Part shown: positions 22,232 through 32,589 of the stretch, piece after piece
Numbering within the stretch: position 1 is the first letter of the stretch
How the letters are laid out: every line of letters begins with the position of its first letter
NCBI GenBank assembly: GCA_022494885.1
Contig: JAGVSM010001690.1
Coordinates: forward strand, 1 to 64,000
From: Micrasema longulum
Taxonomy: Eukaryota; Arthropoda; Insecta; Trichoptera; Brachycentridae
DNA length: 64,000 nt
Reading direction: 5' to 3'
The notes under the pieces: model-generated
Database searches by the model: none
Seen by the model: the letters and a program-made list of their open reading frames with translations, nothing else
Told to the model about the DNA's origin: nothing
Program-made: the position numbers and the translations under genes

Positions 22232-22365
22232 GGGCTTAAGGGCTCGTCCACAGTGGGGGCCTAGGGCGGTGGCGACAGCGGGCGCGTTAATTTCAAACAT
22301 ACGAAAACGTATGAAAAACGCCACAACGCACGAGGCCTGTGGCGGGCGCCACAAATTAATGTTCA
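22232..22365. repeat. GC-rich repeat fragment with hairpin
   Basis: This GC-rich stretch follows the LINE fragment directly. It begins 'gggctcgtccacagtgggg' and contains the hairpin CATACG-aaaa-CGTATG at 22298-22313. The composition contrast and hairpin suggest a MITE remnant, but no second end was found. Confidence 0.35.
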
Positions 22366-22369
22366 AGGC

Positions 22370-22780
22370 CAAAAACTCTAAAAATAACTATTTGAGAAAA
22401 AAATACGAACGATTAAAATGTCGCAACAGATATTTAGAATAATTTAGACAAGAAAATGCTCGATTTTGTTTATTTTTATAGTAATTCAACAAAAACTTTT
22501 GGGCAAAGCTCTAGAAGTTAATGTTATAGTATTATTGAATTATTTATTTCACAATATGCAATGGTGTCTCGTTGCTATATAAACCATTTTACGTTTAAAT
22601 AAAACTGTTTTTTCGTTTTTATGATGGACACAATTCAATTAGTAGGTAATACGGGCAGGTTATTTTGTCGATTCTTTCGCTTAGCAGTTATTTACAAACT
22701 TGAACAAACTCTTCCTCAACTACTTATAAAATAATAGTAATAAAAGAACGCTGTTGTTAACTAATGTTAGTATATATTAG
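22370..22780. other. Unassigned AT-rich stretch
   Basis: No supported feature. Confidence 0.5.
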
Positions 22781-22784
22781 TATT

Positions 22785-23125
22785 TAACCACTCTCTGACT
22801 TTTTATGTCTACCGGTTTCGAAACGCACCCGTCTATTCGTCAGGACACTCACTACATTAATATGCAACTAATAAAATACACTTTCACCTTTACCATCACC
22901 TCAGTATGCATAGTATTTACGAAAACGAAAAAATTCGTGCAGTCTGAAACCAACATGTCTGAAAATGCACTAAAATTTTGGTTAATAATATTTAGCAATA
23001 TGTTGCAAAATGTGTGTGGTTGGGGGTCAGGAAAGGGGAGGGGCTAAGAGGTTGAACGTAACATAATTGGTTAATTTATAAATCAAAAAGTGGGCTATAT
23101 TGAAAAGATGTTTGATTATTTACTA
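22785..23125 (-). mobile_element. Hammerhead-bearing repeat M1, second copy
   Basis: It shares the ribozyme region with 2790-2860 and continues through a G-rich phrase ('ggggtcaggaaaggggag') to 'gtgggctatattgaaaag', found inverted in the 3 kb copy. It ends about 20 bp before the M2 palindrome at 23148, so two hammerhead repeats sit side by side. The 80-codon frame at 22805-23047 is part of the repeat. Confidence 0.65.
22805..22848 (-). ncRNA. Hammerhead ribozyme motif, M1 second copy
   Basis: On the minus strand: GUGUC, CUGACGA, a stem II weakened by changes in both arms, GAAA, CCGG, UA, GACAU. Stem I (GUGUC with GACAU) is identical to the 2.8 kb copy and the core is complete. Weak stem II may reduce activity. 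Confidence 0.65.
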
Positions 23126-23177
23126 GGGGAATGATCTTTTTTAAATGTGAAACTTTGTTTTTAACCATTTTGTTTTC

Positions 23178-23220
23178 TACTAACCGGTTTCAAAGCTACA
23201 GAAGCACCCTTATCAAGGTA
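23178..23220 (-). ncRNA. Degenerate hammerhead motif, left arm of M2 pair
   Basis: On the minus strand: UACC, UUGAUAA, an insecure stem II, GAAA, CCGG, UU, then sequence pairing poorly with the upstream strand. GAAACCGG is intact but the CUGAUGA box has two changes, so it is probably inactive. Confidence 0.45.
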
Positions 23221-23326
23221 TAATTTACAAATGAATCTTATCCATGATAAAAAGACTTGACTTATTAGCTCCATATGTTTTAGACACTGGTAAAAATAAA
23301 ATAGGATAAGATTTATTAGTAAATTA

Positions 23327-23364
23327 TACCTTGATAAATAAGATTGTTTGAAACCGGTCGGTTA
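23327..23364 (+). ncRNA. Degenerate hammerhead motif, right arm of M2 pair
   Basis: UACC, UUGAUAA, an A/U-rich stem II region, GAAA, CCGG, UC, then GGU pairing with ACC. The core has the same two changes as the left arm. Probably inactive. Confidence 0.45.
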
Positions 23365-23419
23365 AGTTGTCAAAAACAAAGTTGTATTATTATTACTATT
23401 GTTATGAATAACCACAAAG

Positions 23420-23682
23420 TGAGTGCCTCGTGGTGTAATGGTCAGCGCGTTTGCCTACCATGCAAGAGGTCTCGGTTTCGTTTCTCGACATGGTTGATAT
23501 GAAATATTTATAGAAAAGGGTGTTTTTACAGTGGAATATTTCATAGTCCCTGGACTAGTGCCTGAAGCGTAAGACTGGTCATGTTACGTTCATTTACAAA
23601 AATAATCAAGATACGCTGCAATTGGTATGTCAATGCAGTGCCCTATGCACCATTAGGAGCGTAAAGGTAATGATGATGAGTG
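23420..23682 (+). mobile_element. SINE family B
   Basis: The tRNA-like head reads 'gcctcgtggtgtaatggtca' with a damaged B box ('ggtttcgtttctcg'). The body includes 'gttgatatgaaatatttata', 'tccctggactagtgcctgaa' and 'caagatacgctgcaattg', ending in a (GAT)n-like tail. Other copies: 30501-30733 (+), 61032-61295 (+) and 57700-57963 (-). Confidence 0.85.
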
Positions 23683-23689
23683 CTTCAAA

Positions 23690-24290
23690 TATAAATTTTA
23701 TACTTATTAAATATTCATACTTGAATGTAAATTCTTCTTAGTTGATCTCAAAACTATTTTACTATGTGTTTTTTTTTTGTAATTTTATTGTTTTCAATGA
23801 TGATTAAACTTTCTTACATTTATCCTCTTTACACGCTACTAAAATGGCGTTTACTTTTATAATACCGATGTTCTTATTTACATGAATTTAAAATAAAACC
23901 TTAATAATTTATTACCGTCGATCATTTAATTCTCTCATCACAGCGCTCCTAAGTTGGAGTTCGTAACGAACTGAACGCCTACATCTGTAATCATACACTG
24001 GCAGATGACGATTTATCAAATAAAAACTAAACAAATATATTATAATCTTTTCGTATCTATTCATATTGTGTCCGAAGAGATTGCATGCAAATGCAATGCC
24101 TACTCGATTAATTACACTTCCTATCTTGTAGGGTTACACGGGGTACATTTGTCTATTTTGAAACATGATGTAGACATTTTGCATGTCAATAAAAATGGTT
24201 TAGACAATTGAGAACGATTAAAAATTAGTAAAGCCATAATCAAAGACTTCAAATAATAAATAATCAATTAAATTTAATGTTTATAAATTT
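23690..24290. other. Unassigned AT-rich stretch
   Basis: No supported feature. Confidence 0.5.
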
Positions 24291-24318
24291 GTATAATCCA
24301 CTTTAATTTTGAGTTATA

Positions 24319-24358
24319 CTTCGACCGGTTTTGAGGTTACTGCCTCATCGTCAGAAAT
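24319..24358 (-). ncRNA. Hammerhead ribozyme motif, third stem II variant
   Basis: On the minus strand: UUU, CUGACGA (complete), stem II UGAGG/CCUCA around a 6-nt loop, AAAA in place of GAAA, CCGG, UC, then GAA pairing with UUU (one G-U). Stem II is again different in sequence from the other subfamilies yet fully paired. Loss of the G of GAAA should impair cleavage. Confidence 0.55.
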
Positions 24359-24400
24359 TAAGTTTTTGTATTAGTTTCATTTTTTCACATTTTTGTTAGC

Positions 24401-24604
24401 TTTATTTTTTTTTTTATTTATTTATTTATTTTTTTTTTTTGCACCACAACAGGCCAGGAGGCCCAATTACAGTGGTAAATTACATCACAGAACACCCAGG
24501 CTTGAGAAAAATCACATTTAATTTTTGTGTTCTCACCGGGAATCGAACCCGGAACCTTCCGTCTGTCAGTCAAGCGTCTTGACCACTACACCACGGAGGC
24601 CGCC
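24401..24604 (-). mobile_element. SINE family A, third copy
   Basis: Reading from 24604 leftwards: 'ggcggcctccgtggtgtag', the B box (seen on + as 'ggaatcgaaccc'), the 'cctgggtgttctgtgatgta' body and the 'cctgttgtggtgc' end, followed by a long A-rich tail (T-rich on +, 24401-24440). Confidence 0.9.
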
Positions 24605-24892
24605 ATTTTAAACATTTAAATTGGTGAAATTTCTTTGTGAAAGTTCATTGCATTTTTTTTTAAATGGCAGTGAAATTAAAAGCACCATAATGACATACTT
24701 AACTAAAATTTTGTTGTATTAAAAAAAATCTTGTAATAATGTTTGACAAACCCACAAATCGTAGTATTCGATATTAAAAATAATTATTTCATAAAAATAC
24801 GTTAAAAAAAACTGCTTAAACTGGTTTTACATAATCCCCCCACCACACATACCTACTTAAACTTCACAATACAAATATAGTTTTTTTTTAAC

Positions 24893-24940
24893 CGGATCCG
24901 TCTGACGATATTGCGGAAGCCATGAAACAGGTTATTGGTG
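24893..24940 (+). ncRNA. Degenerate hammerhead, relative of the 12173 copy
   Basis: CUGACGA at 24902-24908, stem II AUUGC/GCCAU with a GGAA loop and one mismatch, GAAA at 24924-24927, loop CAGG, UU as cleavage site, then AUUGGU. Stem I upstream (GGAUCCGU) pairs with it only with mismatches. The layout and the bases around CUGACGAU and AUGAAAC follow the 12173-12215 copy. The core is complete and the stems are weakened. Confidence 0.6.
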
Positions 24941-25264
24941 TTTCAAAAAATATATTAATGTGCCAACCTGTCATTTAATAAAAATTGTATTTTATTAATT
25001 ATATTTGTTTGTAAAAGGCAATCATTGCTTAAAAAGTGACCCCACTTGCTAATATGAATACAATGGATTGTTGCGAATATTGTATTGACAAACGAGTCAG
25101 GCACTATCATATTTTGTGTAATACGAACATTTGGGTTTCTACCGCAGTAAACATTCTTAATCTATTCATCATTGTACAATGTATTAATATTCATGAAGGT
25201 GTTATTAATCTATTATTTACATTTTGTCTTGATTCTTTTATCCGTGTATATAATTCATAAACAC

Positions 25265-25385
25265 TATTTTGATTATGTCCAAATGTTTGTTGACAAGTTC
25301 TGGATCTTATTTCTTTTTCACATCTTCCTCTAGGGAGACATTTACTGGGCTTAATTTTTTCATCCCGAAAAAGTATTAACTAGCA
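25265..25385. repeat. Diverged family G fragment
   Basis: 'attatgtccaaatgtttgtt' and the nearby 'ctctagggaga' resemble the start of the 20396 module ('agtatgtccaaatgcttgc', 'tccctagggag') with many differences. Low certainty. Confidence 0.3.
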
Positions 25386-27615
25386 GTTTGTTATAAAATT
25401 CTTAGACGTTTATTTATTTAAACAATTTACATATGTATATATATACATATATTTACATTTTTAATTAATCATTTTCCGCCCAACTAGACAAAAGCCTGTT
25501 CTTAGGGTAACAAATCGTAGATTTGCTGGTTACAAAATTGAAGGAACATATGCAAAGAAAAAAAATTATATTAAACATCAAAATATTTTTAAAATATATA
25601 TATATATATATATATATAATTCAAGCCGTAAACCTGTAGTAAGTCCTAAACCGTTATGTAGTTCATTAGTTTAAATTCTTTAAAATAAAGACTAATAACA
25701 TAAAATAATAACATAAAATAATAACATAGACACTAACGAAAAACTCATTAAACGTGTCAGTGTACTATACAAATCATCTAGACATGTACGAGTATCATAT
25801 ATTATATATGCAGTACATTATTTATACGGCTCACTAATCCATATAACGCACAATTGCATTAGGCCGTATATTGTTTGATATACTGCCCCTTCATTCCATT
25901 AAAAGGGTTTAATTCACCCCTTTAATCTGCATGTTTAATAAAACTAGACATTGCTTTTAGAATAAAACTGTTTTCATGTAATACATGCATATGTATATGC
26001 TTTGATTTCCACAAATAATTGTTTATAAGATTTGCTTGTATATCGTCGCCGATCAGTCAAAAAACACTAACCCAAAAAACGACATTTTGGGAAATCGCAA
26101 TTTGTAAGTTTGGAGACCAAGAAAAAATCTGTTCTTTCTGTTTTTGGGGTTTTATGTACACAACATAATTCATTCGCGTATTTATAATAAATTTCATTGC
26201 TTTGAAAGAAAAAAATTTCTTCAGATACATAAAAAAATGTTTGGAAGGTTGAATGATGAATGCAAGTTATAAGAGTTAGTGAAAGGATACACATAGGTAT
26301 GTATTAGAAATAATTATTATAATGTTGTGGTTAAAAATAAATTTTAATTTAAAGAAATGTTTTTTAACATGTTTTTTTTTATGTTTTAATGTATAAATAT
26401 ATATATATATCACATACTAAATAACAAATAATTCGGAAGTATACAATTTTTATCTAACTTAGTTACCTTGGTAACGTTTGCCTCTTGAAAAACATAATTT
26501 CACGCTTCGATGGCATATTTAACTCAAAATTGACCGTTTTATAGTTAGTGACTTTTGCCTGAACGGCGACAATATATTGAAATTCAATTGAAAATATCAA
26601 AACATTCTAATACATAATTACAATTGATTAATTACTTTGATTCTAGTTACAGCTTACAACATATAAATCCACTAATAATTATGTTGGTATATGGTTAGTG
26701 GAATCTTTACATTTATTATAATTATTTTTACACCATACAATTTAGCGTGTTGTCCAAGTGTTTACTAAAATTTATGTTTACTTAATAAATTTTATTTTTC
26801 ATATTCTTCAATAATAAACATGTTTTCACTTTCCATTGAGTTGTATTCCAACTCAACACGGGGCTCTTGGCCTCATAGAGTTAGGATAAGTTATTATTAT
26901 TTGTTTATAAAAAGTATTTTTATATGAATAAATAAATTTTGAAAAATTTGCAAATTTGTTTCATAAATAAATAGAATAAAAAAGATAGAAAAAGTGTTGG
27001 CACAACCTTTCATCCGTAGGTAATGTTTTTACCTTTGTCAATATTTGTTTAAAATACCTATGTTCATGTTATTTATTTTTTTTGTTACCACTGTTACCAG
27101 TACTTATTAGTCGTGAGCTGTCTCTTGTCTTTGTCCTTCTCAGCTATTCGGACGTAAATTAAAAGATCCATGGAAGGGAGCGACATACTGAATAGAACTC
27201 ACAGTAGACCGATATAAACAGTCCGTGCTTTTTACTGTACCACGTGTTTTGCTAGCCAAAGCCGATGTTATATGACGTGATAACTCTTGCACCCCCCGCT
27301 GGCCATTCTCTCCCCTTTGGGGACGACTTTTTAGCTCGGATTTGTATGGAGTGTCATCTGTATATGTTATATCTCAATGTTTTAACGAATAATTTTCCAA
27401 GCCAAACGTTTGACATTTAAATAACATTTTGTTGGTACCATGACTGAAATAGTTGATAATATATGGATTAAATGTTGACTATCGAGAAATATACCTTCAC
27501 ATTAAAATCGAAGACTAAGGAGCTATTAGAAATTAAACTTTTTTTTATTTTTTTTATTGAGTGAAAAAAATTTAAACATACGCGGGAATGAAATAGAAAA
27601 GCTTTTTTAAAAAAT
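25386..27615. other. AT-rich stretch with microsatellites
   Basis: Tandem AT runs occur at 25595-25620 and near 26395-26411, and 'ataacataaaata' is repeated near 25695-25725. 'ggggctcttggcctcatag' at 26860-26880 looks like a retroelement 3' end. No gene is seen. Confidence 0.5.
25595..25620. repeat. (AT)n microsatellite
   Basis: An almost unbroken run of AT dinucleotides. Confidence 0.9.
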
Positions 27616-27619
27616 ATAT

Positions 27620-27850
27620 ATATTTTAAGGCATTATCAGGGCTTTTGACCTGTTATAAGATAGTTTAAGTAATCTTACTTTTTTATGTAACATTCTCCAT
27701 TTACCCATATTTGAACATTCAGTCTCTTATCTGTGGATTATAATTACATACGTAAAAGTGCTGAAACATCGTTTGTGAAATCCCACTTTTTTTTCACAAA
27801 TTTTAACCGATCTTGTCAATTTTTCGGTTACTTTGTTTTATATTTTTTTT
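27620..27850. repeat. Repeat family G, old diverged copy
   Basis: It follows the 20125-20290 module: 'cagggcttttgacctgtta', then 'tatgtaacattctcc', then 'cccatatttgaacattc' and 'agtgctgaaac', with many substitutions. It is the oldest-looking copy in the window. Confidence 0.55.
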
Positions 27851-28280
27851 AAATATCCCATACGGTAGAATCTCAAAATTTAGGCATGCTTAAAATTTTG
27901 GTGAAATTAAACTTTTTACGAAATTAAATCACATATTTTACCTTCGCACGTAACTCAAGGACAACTTCCTGCATTTGTTTTTGAAAGGATTACATTATCT
28001 GTATATATAGTCACAATGACTCAATATAACTAGCAGTGAAATCATTTTTATGATCCAACTCACTAAAATAGCTGTCAAAGGTGTCAGCAAATAGTTGCAC
28101 AACAGAGAAATACAACACCCATATAATCTGAGTAACCGTAAATTATATCTACATTAACCAAGAATTATGTTGCGACTCAAAAAACAACGCGTGTCTTACC
28201 TACCTACAAAGCATTAAAAACACTATCAAAATCAGTTATTTTTACACGTAATAAAATAAATTGTTTGTTTTATGAACTAG
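27851..28280. other. Unassigned AT-rich stretch
   Basis: No supported feature. Confidence 0.5.
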
Positions 28281-28282
28281 TT

Positions 28283-29137
28283 CTTTGTTATCTTTCTTTC
28301 TTCTTCTTCTTCAGCCTTATTTTCTCCACCGCTGGATAAAGGCCTATTCCAAACGTCTCCATTCCTTCCTATCACCCGCTTTCATCATCCATGTTTTACC
28401 GGCAATAGAGGCGATGTCATCGACCCATCTTTCTGTGGCCTTCCAATACTTCTTTGGTTTGCCGATGGTCTCCACTTTGTTATTCTGGGTGTCCACTTGC
28501 GATCATTTTGCCTCGCCAAGTGTCCTGCCCAATGACATTTCGATCCATGATATCCACGACTCCGGTTCGGCGCCTTATTTCTTCATTTTTTACTCTCTTG
28601 TCTCTTAGACATACACCGAGCATCTGTCTTCCCACGGATCGTTGTGTGCATTATTTCTGGCTCTTTTTTTGTGTTACAGACATGGTTTTTAGTCCGTATG
28701 TTGTCACCGGCAATATGCACGATTCATATACTTGTCTTTTTAAGCATATAGGGACTTCTTTATTTTCAAAAATATATTTTAGTTTGCCGAAAGCAGCCCA
28801 ACTTAGCCCTATTCTTCTTGGTAACTCCACTGTCTGGTTATTTTTACAAAGTTAGACTTTGTGTCCTAGATTATATGTATTCATCGACCACTTCGATTTT
28901 ATTATTGTTAATGAAAATGCCTGTTGGACTCGTAATCTTTTAAAGCCTTATGTAGTTTCATAATCATTTCGCCTAGTTCATCCATGTCCTTACTTATGAC
29001 CACTATGTCATCTGACTCAAGAACATGCCATTGATCTTTACACCCTTATTTTCCCAATTAAGGGTTTTAAATACATCCTCTAAGGCTGGCGTAAAGAGCT
29101 TTGGCGATCTTGTGTCTCCTTGTTTGACACCGTTCTT
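28283..29137 (-). pseudogene. RTE-like non-LTR retrotransposon fragment
   Basis: On the minus strand from 29137: 'GVKQGDTRSPKLFT' and 'ALEDVFKTL' (the RT finger/palm block before the catalytic aspartates), then a broken stretch where SDDIVV stands for the usual (F)ADD motif in a shifted frame. Next come 'LSWAAFGKLKYIFENKEVP' and 'LPVTTYG', and finally 'RWVDDIASIAGKTWM' and 'DRKEWRRLE', ending near 28310. Stops and frameshifts show a dead copy. It is 5'-truncated within RT and ends in a (GAA)n tail (TTC on +, 28283-28313). The + strand frames at 28285-28855 are antisense shadows of it. Confidence 0.85.
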
Positions 29138-29379
29138 TGTTTTAATTAAATAAATATAAAATAACCTTTTTTTAGCCACCTATTCTTTGTTTTTTCTGCC
29201 GACCGATTATCAATTTTTCTAAACAATTATCTCATTCCCTTCCATCAAACATAAAACCTTCATTCTACACAACTAATTATCTAGGAACATTGTTAAAAAA
29301 TCACAAAGATAAAGTCCCTAAATGTAATTTATCATACATGATAAATATAGCGCAGGAAATTGGTAAAATAAACCAAAGT

Positions 29380-29520
29380 AGGGAACAAAATGCCGACACT
29401 CCTCTAGTGGAACGGAAGGCCTGTTGACTACTGCCAACAGGCCGGCTTCTCCTGAAGAGTTTTAAGTGGTTTCCTCTCCACGTGAGCAAATGCTGAGAAG
29501 TTCCTGATTAGCCCACATTA
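29380..29520. repeat. Hairpin-bearing GC-elevated segment
   Basis: A perfect 9-bp hairpin, GGCCTGTTG/CAACAGGCC with an 8-nt loop, lies at 29418-29443, followed by GC-richer unique-looking sequence. It may be part of an old repeat. A chance origin is less likely given the AT-rich surroundings. Confidence 0.4.
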
Positions 29521-29879
29521 ATATATCCCTCCTGATCCCAATAGTTCAGACAAATTTTAAGATATTTAATAGCAGAAAAATCCACTTTTTGAAATATAAA
29601 CCTTGTATATTATAAGCAAGGTAAATAATAAAGCAACTCCCATATAAAAAAAAAAATTTAAAAAAATAAATAATTTATCTGGCATGTACCAATTAAATTG
29701 TAATTATTGCGTTCAATCTACATTGGAAAAACTAAAATAAACTTTCATATTATATTAAAATAACACTTATGGTGCCTAAATAATTTTTTTTTTCTTTATT
29801 CGCTAGCCATCTGCTAGAAAACAATCACAACCCCAATGCGTTTTTTTTTAAACCACCTAATTTGTGTTTTTTTTTTTTA

Positions 29880-30010
29880 CATATTATATTCGCCAATACT
29901 CGGTGTTATAGCTTAATAAAGTCAGGGTGAAACCTCCTTCGGGGGTTTGACCGGCGCCGATTGCCTCATGCATAATGCCTACATGTGACTGGCGTCGCGA
30001 CGCCTTTTAT
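29880..30010. other. GC-rich patch with 14-bp perfect palindrome
   Basis: GGCGTCGCGACGCC at 29991-30004 is a perfect palindrome with three CpG sites, and 'ccggcgccga' lies 40 bp upstream. No gene is recognised. It may be a remnant of a GC-rich element or a binding site. Confidence 0.35.
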
Positions 30011-30014
30011 AGAA

Positions 30015-30495
30015 ATATACTGAAATGACGTCTGTGGTTGGTAAATACAAGCTATTTTTAAACCAGCATTGACCTGCGATAGCAATTTGGACAAGTCAAG
30101 TAACATTCGAATAATGTTTTCACAGCATGCCTGAATAAAATTGGGTGATATTTGCTTTCCATTAAGGAAATCGGGGGCTAATCACTCTTCCACTAGGTCA
30201 TTCCTGAATATTTTATAATTTCAAACTATTTTTTTGATATTTCCGTTTATTTTCTTACGACACATTGTTTACGAAAAGCGGACTGTAGCGAAAAATCTCA
30301 TTTCATTCAGTTTTGTAAAAGGTCGGATATATTTGGAGAAAGGAAAGGAGCACGGAAATGGACTTACCTTTGATGCTATGAGGATTTTCTTCTATTTTGG
30401 GCACTGGATGATAAAAGTTCAGTATGAATTATGATAATAAACGACTTACTCTAATAACTTTCAAACGACGCGTGACGATTCCAAAAAAAATAATG
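30015..30495. other. Unassigned stretch
   Basis: A + frame at 30234-30434 is unrecognised. Nothing else is supported. Confidence 0.5.
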
Positions 30496-30500
30496 TAATG

Positions 30501-30733
30501 TTGGCCTCGTGGTGTTATCGGCAGCACGCTTGCCTACCATGCAAGAGGTCCCGCGTTCGAGTCCCGACATGGTTGATATGAAATATTTATTTAAAAGGGT
30601 GTTTTCGCACTAAAATATTTCATAGTCCATGGACTGGTACCTGAAGCGTAAGACTGATCATATTTCCTTAAAGTAACAAAAAAAAAATTCAGATATGTAC
30701 AATAAGGTGCGGAAAGGGAATGATGATAATGAT
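30501..30733 (+). mobile_element. SINE family B, second copy
   Basis: The head 'ggcctcgtggtgttatcggc' is followed by a B box 'gcgttcgagtccc' that is better preserved than in the 23.4 kb copy. The body is shared ('gttgatatgaaatatttatt', 'ggactggtacctgaagcgta') and it ends in 'gggaatgatgataatgat'. The 3' part is shorter than in the other copies. Confidence 0.85.
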
Positions 30734-30819
30734 TAATGCAATGTCAAAATGATGTTTGTTTTGTTCCAAATCCAAACGTTTTATTTTTGAATATCTTCTA
30801 CATCCGTCAAGGACGGCCA

Positions 30820-31110
30820 GGGCCCCGATTATGAACGGCTATCTTTATCGGTATACACTGAGATGGTAAAACTAATATCGATATTTATGTACGAAAGTGT
30901 GTAAATTTGTATAAAAATTCAAAATATCTTCGTCGGTAACAGGTAATTGAACATGTTTAGAAAAAAAAACTGTAAACATATTATATTTTTTATGCTGAAA
31001 ACTTAATTTTAATTTGTAGATAAAATTAAAGATATATTTTAACTTCCCATCTGAATACGTACCCAGGAATAATATCGATAAACGCTGTTTTATGCTAAAC
31101 ACGCAATATT
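30820..31110 (+). repeat. Possible partial copy of repeat K
   Basis: 'ccccgattatgaacggctat' followed by 'ctttatcggtatac' resembles the start of repeat K at 63374 ('gcctcgattatgaacgctat', 'cttcatctgtatat'). Similarity fades after about 40 bp, so only a fragment may be present. Confidence 0.3.
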
Positions 31111-31119
31111 GGTTAACCA

Positions 31120-32255
31120 ATTGCAGTGTATCTCGATTATTTGCTACATAAAAGTAGTATAATCAGCCTTCCGCTTCCAATGCTAGTTAATTGAAACTGC
31201 GATATGTAGCATTAACACATTATTTGAAATATTTTTTTCATTTACAACTTATCGGGAATCGAAATCGACACTTCAGCGTAGATAAAAGCTCTAAGCGCCA
31301 TACAACAAAATAAGCGGCAAAAAGACGTCATTTAAACAACTTCCAAATCCAATTTTAAAGATTTACGTTTGAAACATTAGCTTTATGGTTATTCGTTACA
31401 TACTCGTACTTATAATAAAAATCAAATCAGTTTGAGTATATTCGAATATTTGTAGAAAATTCCGGATTTTATTCCTGGTCATAAATCCTGTAATGAAAAG
31501 ATTTTTTTTATTCCTTCTCTAAAATGTTATTGATCTCAATATCAATTTTTGTCAGAGTCGGAATTCTGAATTTGTCGAAAATTATTTACAGCATCCCTGG
31601 TTCCAGACCAGAAAAAAAATGACCTGAAGGTTATCCGGAAAAGGCTAAAGGCGTATTTTGTACTTTATATCCGTCTAATACTGCCATTTTCGAAACTATT
31701 CGAATTTTTTTAAACAAAACCTTTGATTACTAACGTTTTGACGCATTCGTTGTTCCGTTTTCATTATGTATTCATTTAAAATTACATTTACAAATTCACG
31801 AACTTCTTATGACTTTTAAGGTTGTGGCCGTGTTAAGCCATAATAATTGACTAGAAAAAAAATGGTAAACTCAAATAAATATATTATAATTACTTGAAAC
31901 ACAATAGTAATACAATCCAAAAATCGGGATAACATAAAAATAATCGAATACAAATAGTAATTTAATCGAACAAACCAATAATGGTATACAACAACCCTTG
32001 CGTGAACTTCAAAAACGGGGAGATACGCACAAAGCAACTTAAAGAATTCAATCAAATGAAGAATGAAAAATACGAAAAAAATAATAATTAGGAATCTTAT
32101 AACTTGTAATATAGTAACTGAAATTATTTTTATATATTTTGATTATAATGTAGGTTATACTCGTAACTAGTTGTTTCAGTTTTATTTTACAACGATCTAA
32201 ATAAAAGCATCACAATTTACATATATAAATATACATACAAAAACTATACATATTT
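31120..32255. other. Unassigned AT-rich stretch
   Basis: No supported feature; a minus frame at 31816-32055 is unrecognised. Confidence 0.5.
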
Positions 32256-32263
32256 CTTCTTCC

Positions 32264-32470
32264 TCATGACAGAGGATCGTGACTACCATGTCTTACTCTT
32301 GAAACTGCAGTCCTACACTTGTCTCGGCACTTGCATTTCTGAGAGCTGTCACAAAGGCCTGTTGCAGTTTTTATCTGGTCAAACCAGCGCATGGAAGTCC
32401 TCCCTCGTCTTCTTTTTCCATCTACGCTACCTTCCACAACAAGCTTCTCCAATATATATTTATGTACATA
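32264..32470 (-). pseudogene. Non-LTR RT C-terminal fragment
   Basis: On the minus strand the frame reads 'GKRRRGRTSMRWFDQIKTAT' and ends with 'RHGSHDPLS' and a stop at 32264. The GKRxRGRxxxRWxDQIK block followed by a short C-terminus is a common end of insect non-LTR polyproteins. The intervening arginine/tryptophan block is eroded. It is a short dead remnant. Confidence 0.7.
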
Positions 32471-32589
32471 TTTAGATACATACATAATTAAATATACGAA
32501 ATAACACAGAATCATTGAAATTAGAAAATAATGCAAAAACGTCATTTAAATAAGGTTTACAAACTATGAACCTACGGAAATGGATCACT

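Larger units (their letters stand above)
23148..23385. mobile_element. Palindromic M2 element with a hammerhead motif in each arm
   Basis: The left arm ('aactttgtttttaaccattt', then 'taaccggtttcaaagc', then 'atcaaggtataattta') is mirrored by the right arm ('aaattataccttgataaa', then 'tgaaaccggtcggtt', then 'caaaaacaaagttgt'). The two arms face away from each other. Each contains a hammerhead-like core: minus strand around 23178-23220 and plus strand 23327-23364. No ORF. Confidence 0.65.

Noticed and set aside
23440..23500. tRNA gene at the family B SINE head
   Set aside because: The B box is damaged and the sequence recurs with the same body in other copies, so it is a SINE head.
28285..28855. 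Two long + strand frames
   Set aside because: They are antisense shadows of the RTE-like fragment read on the minus strand.
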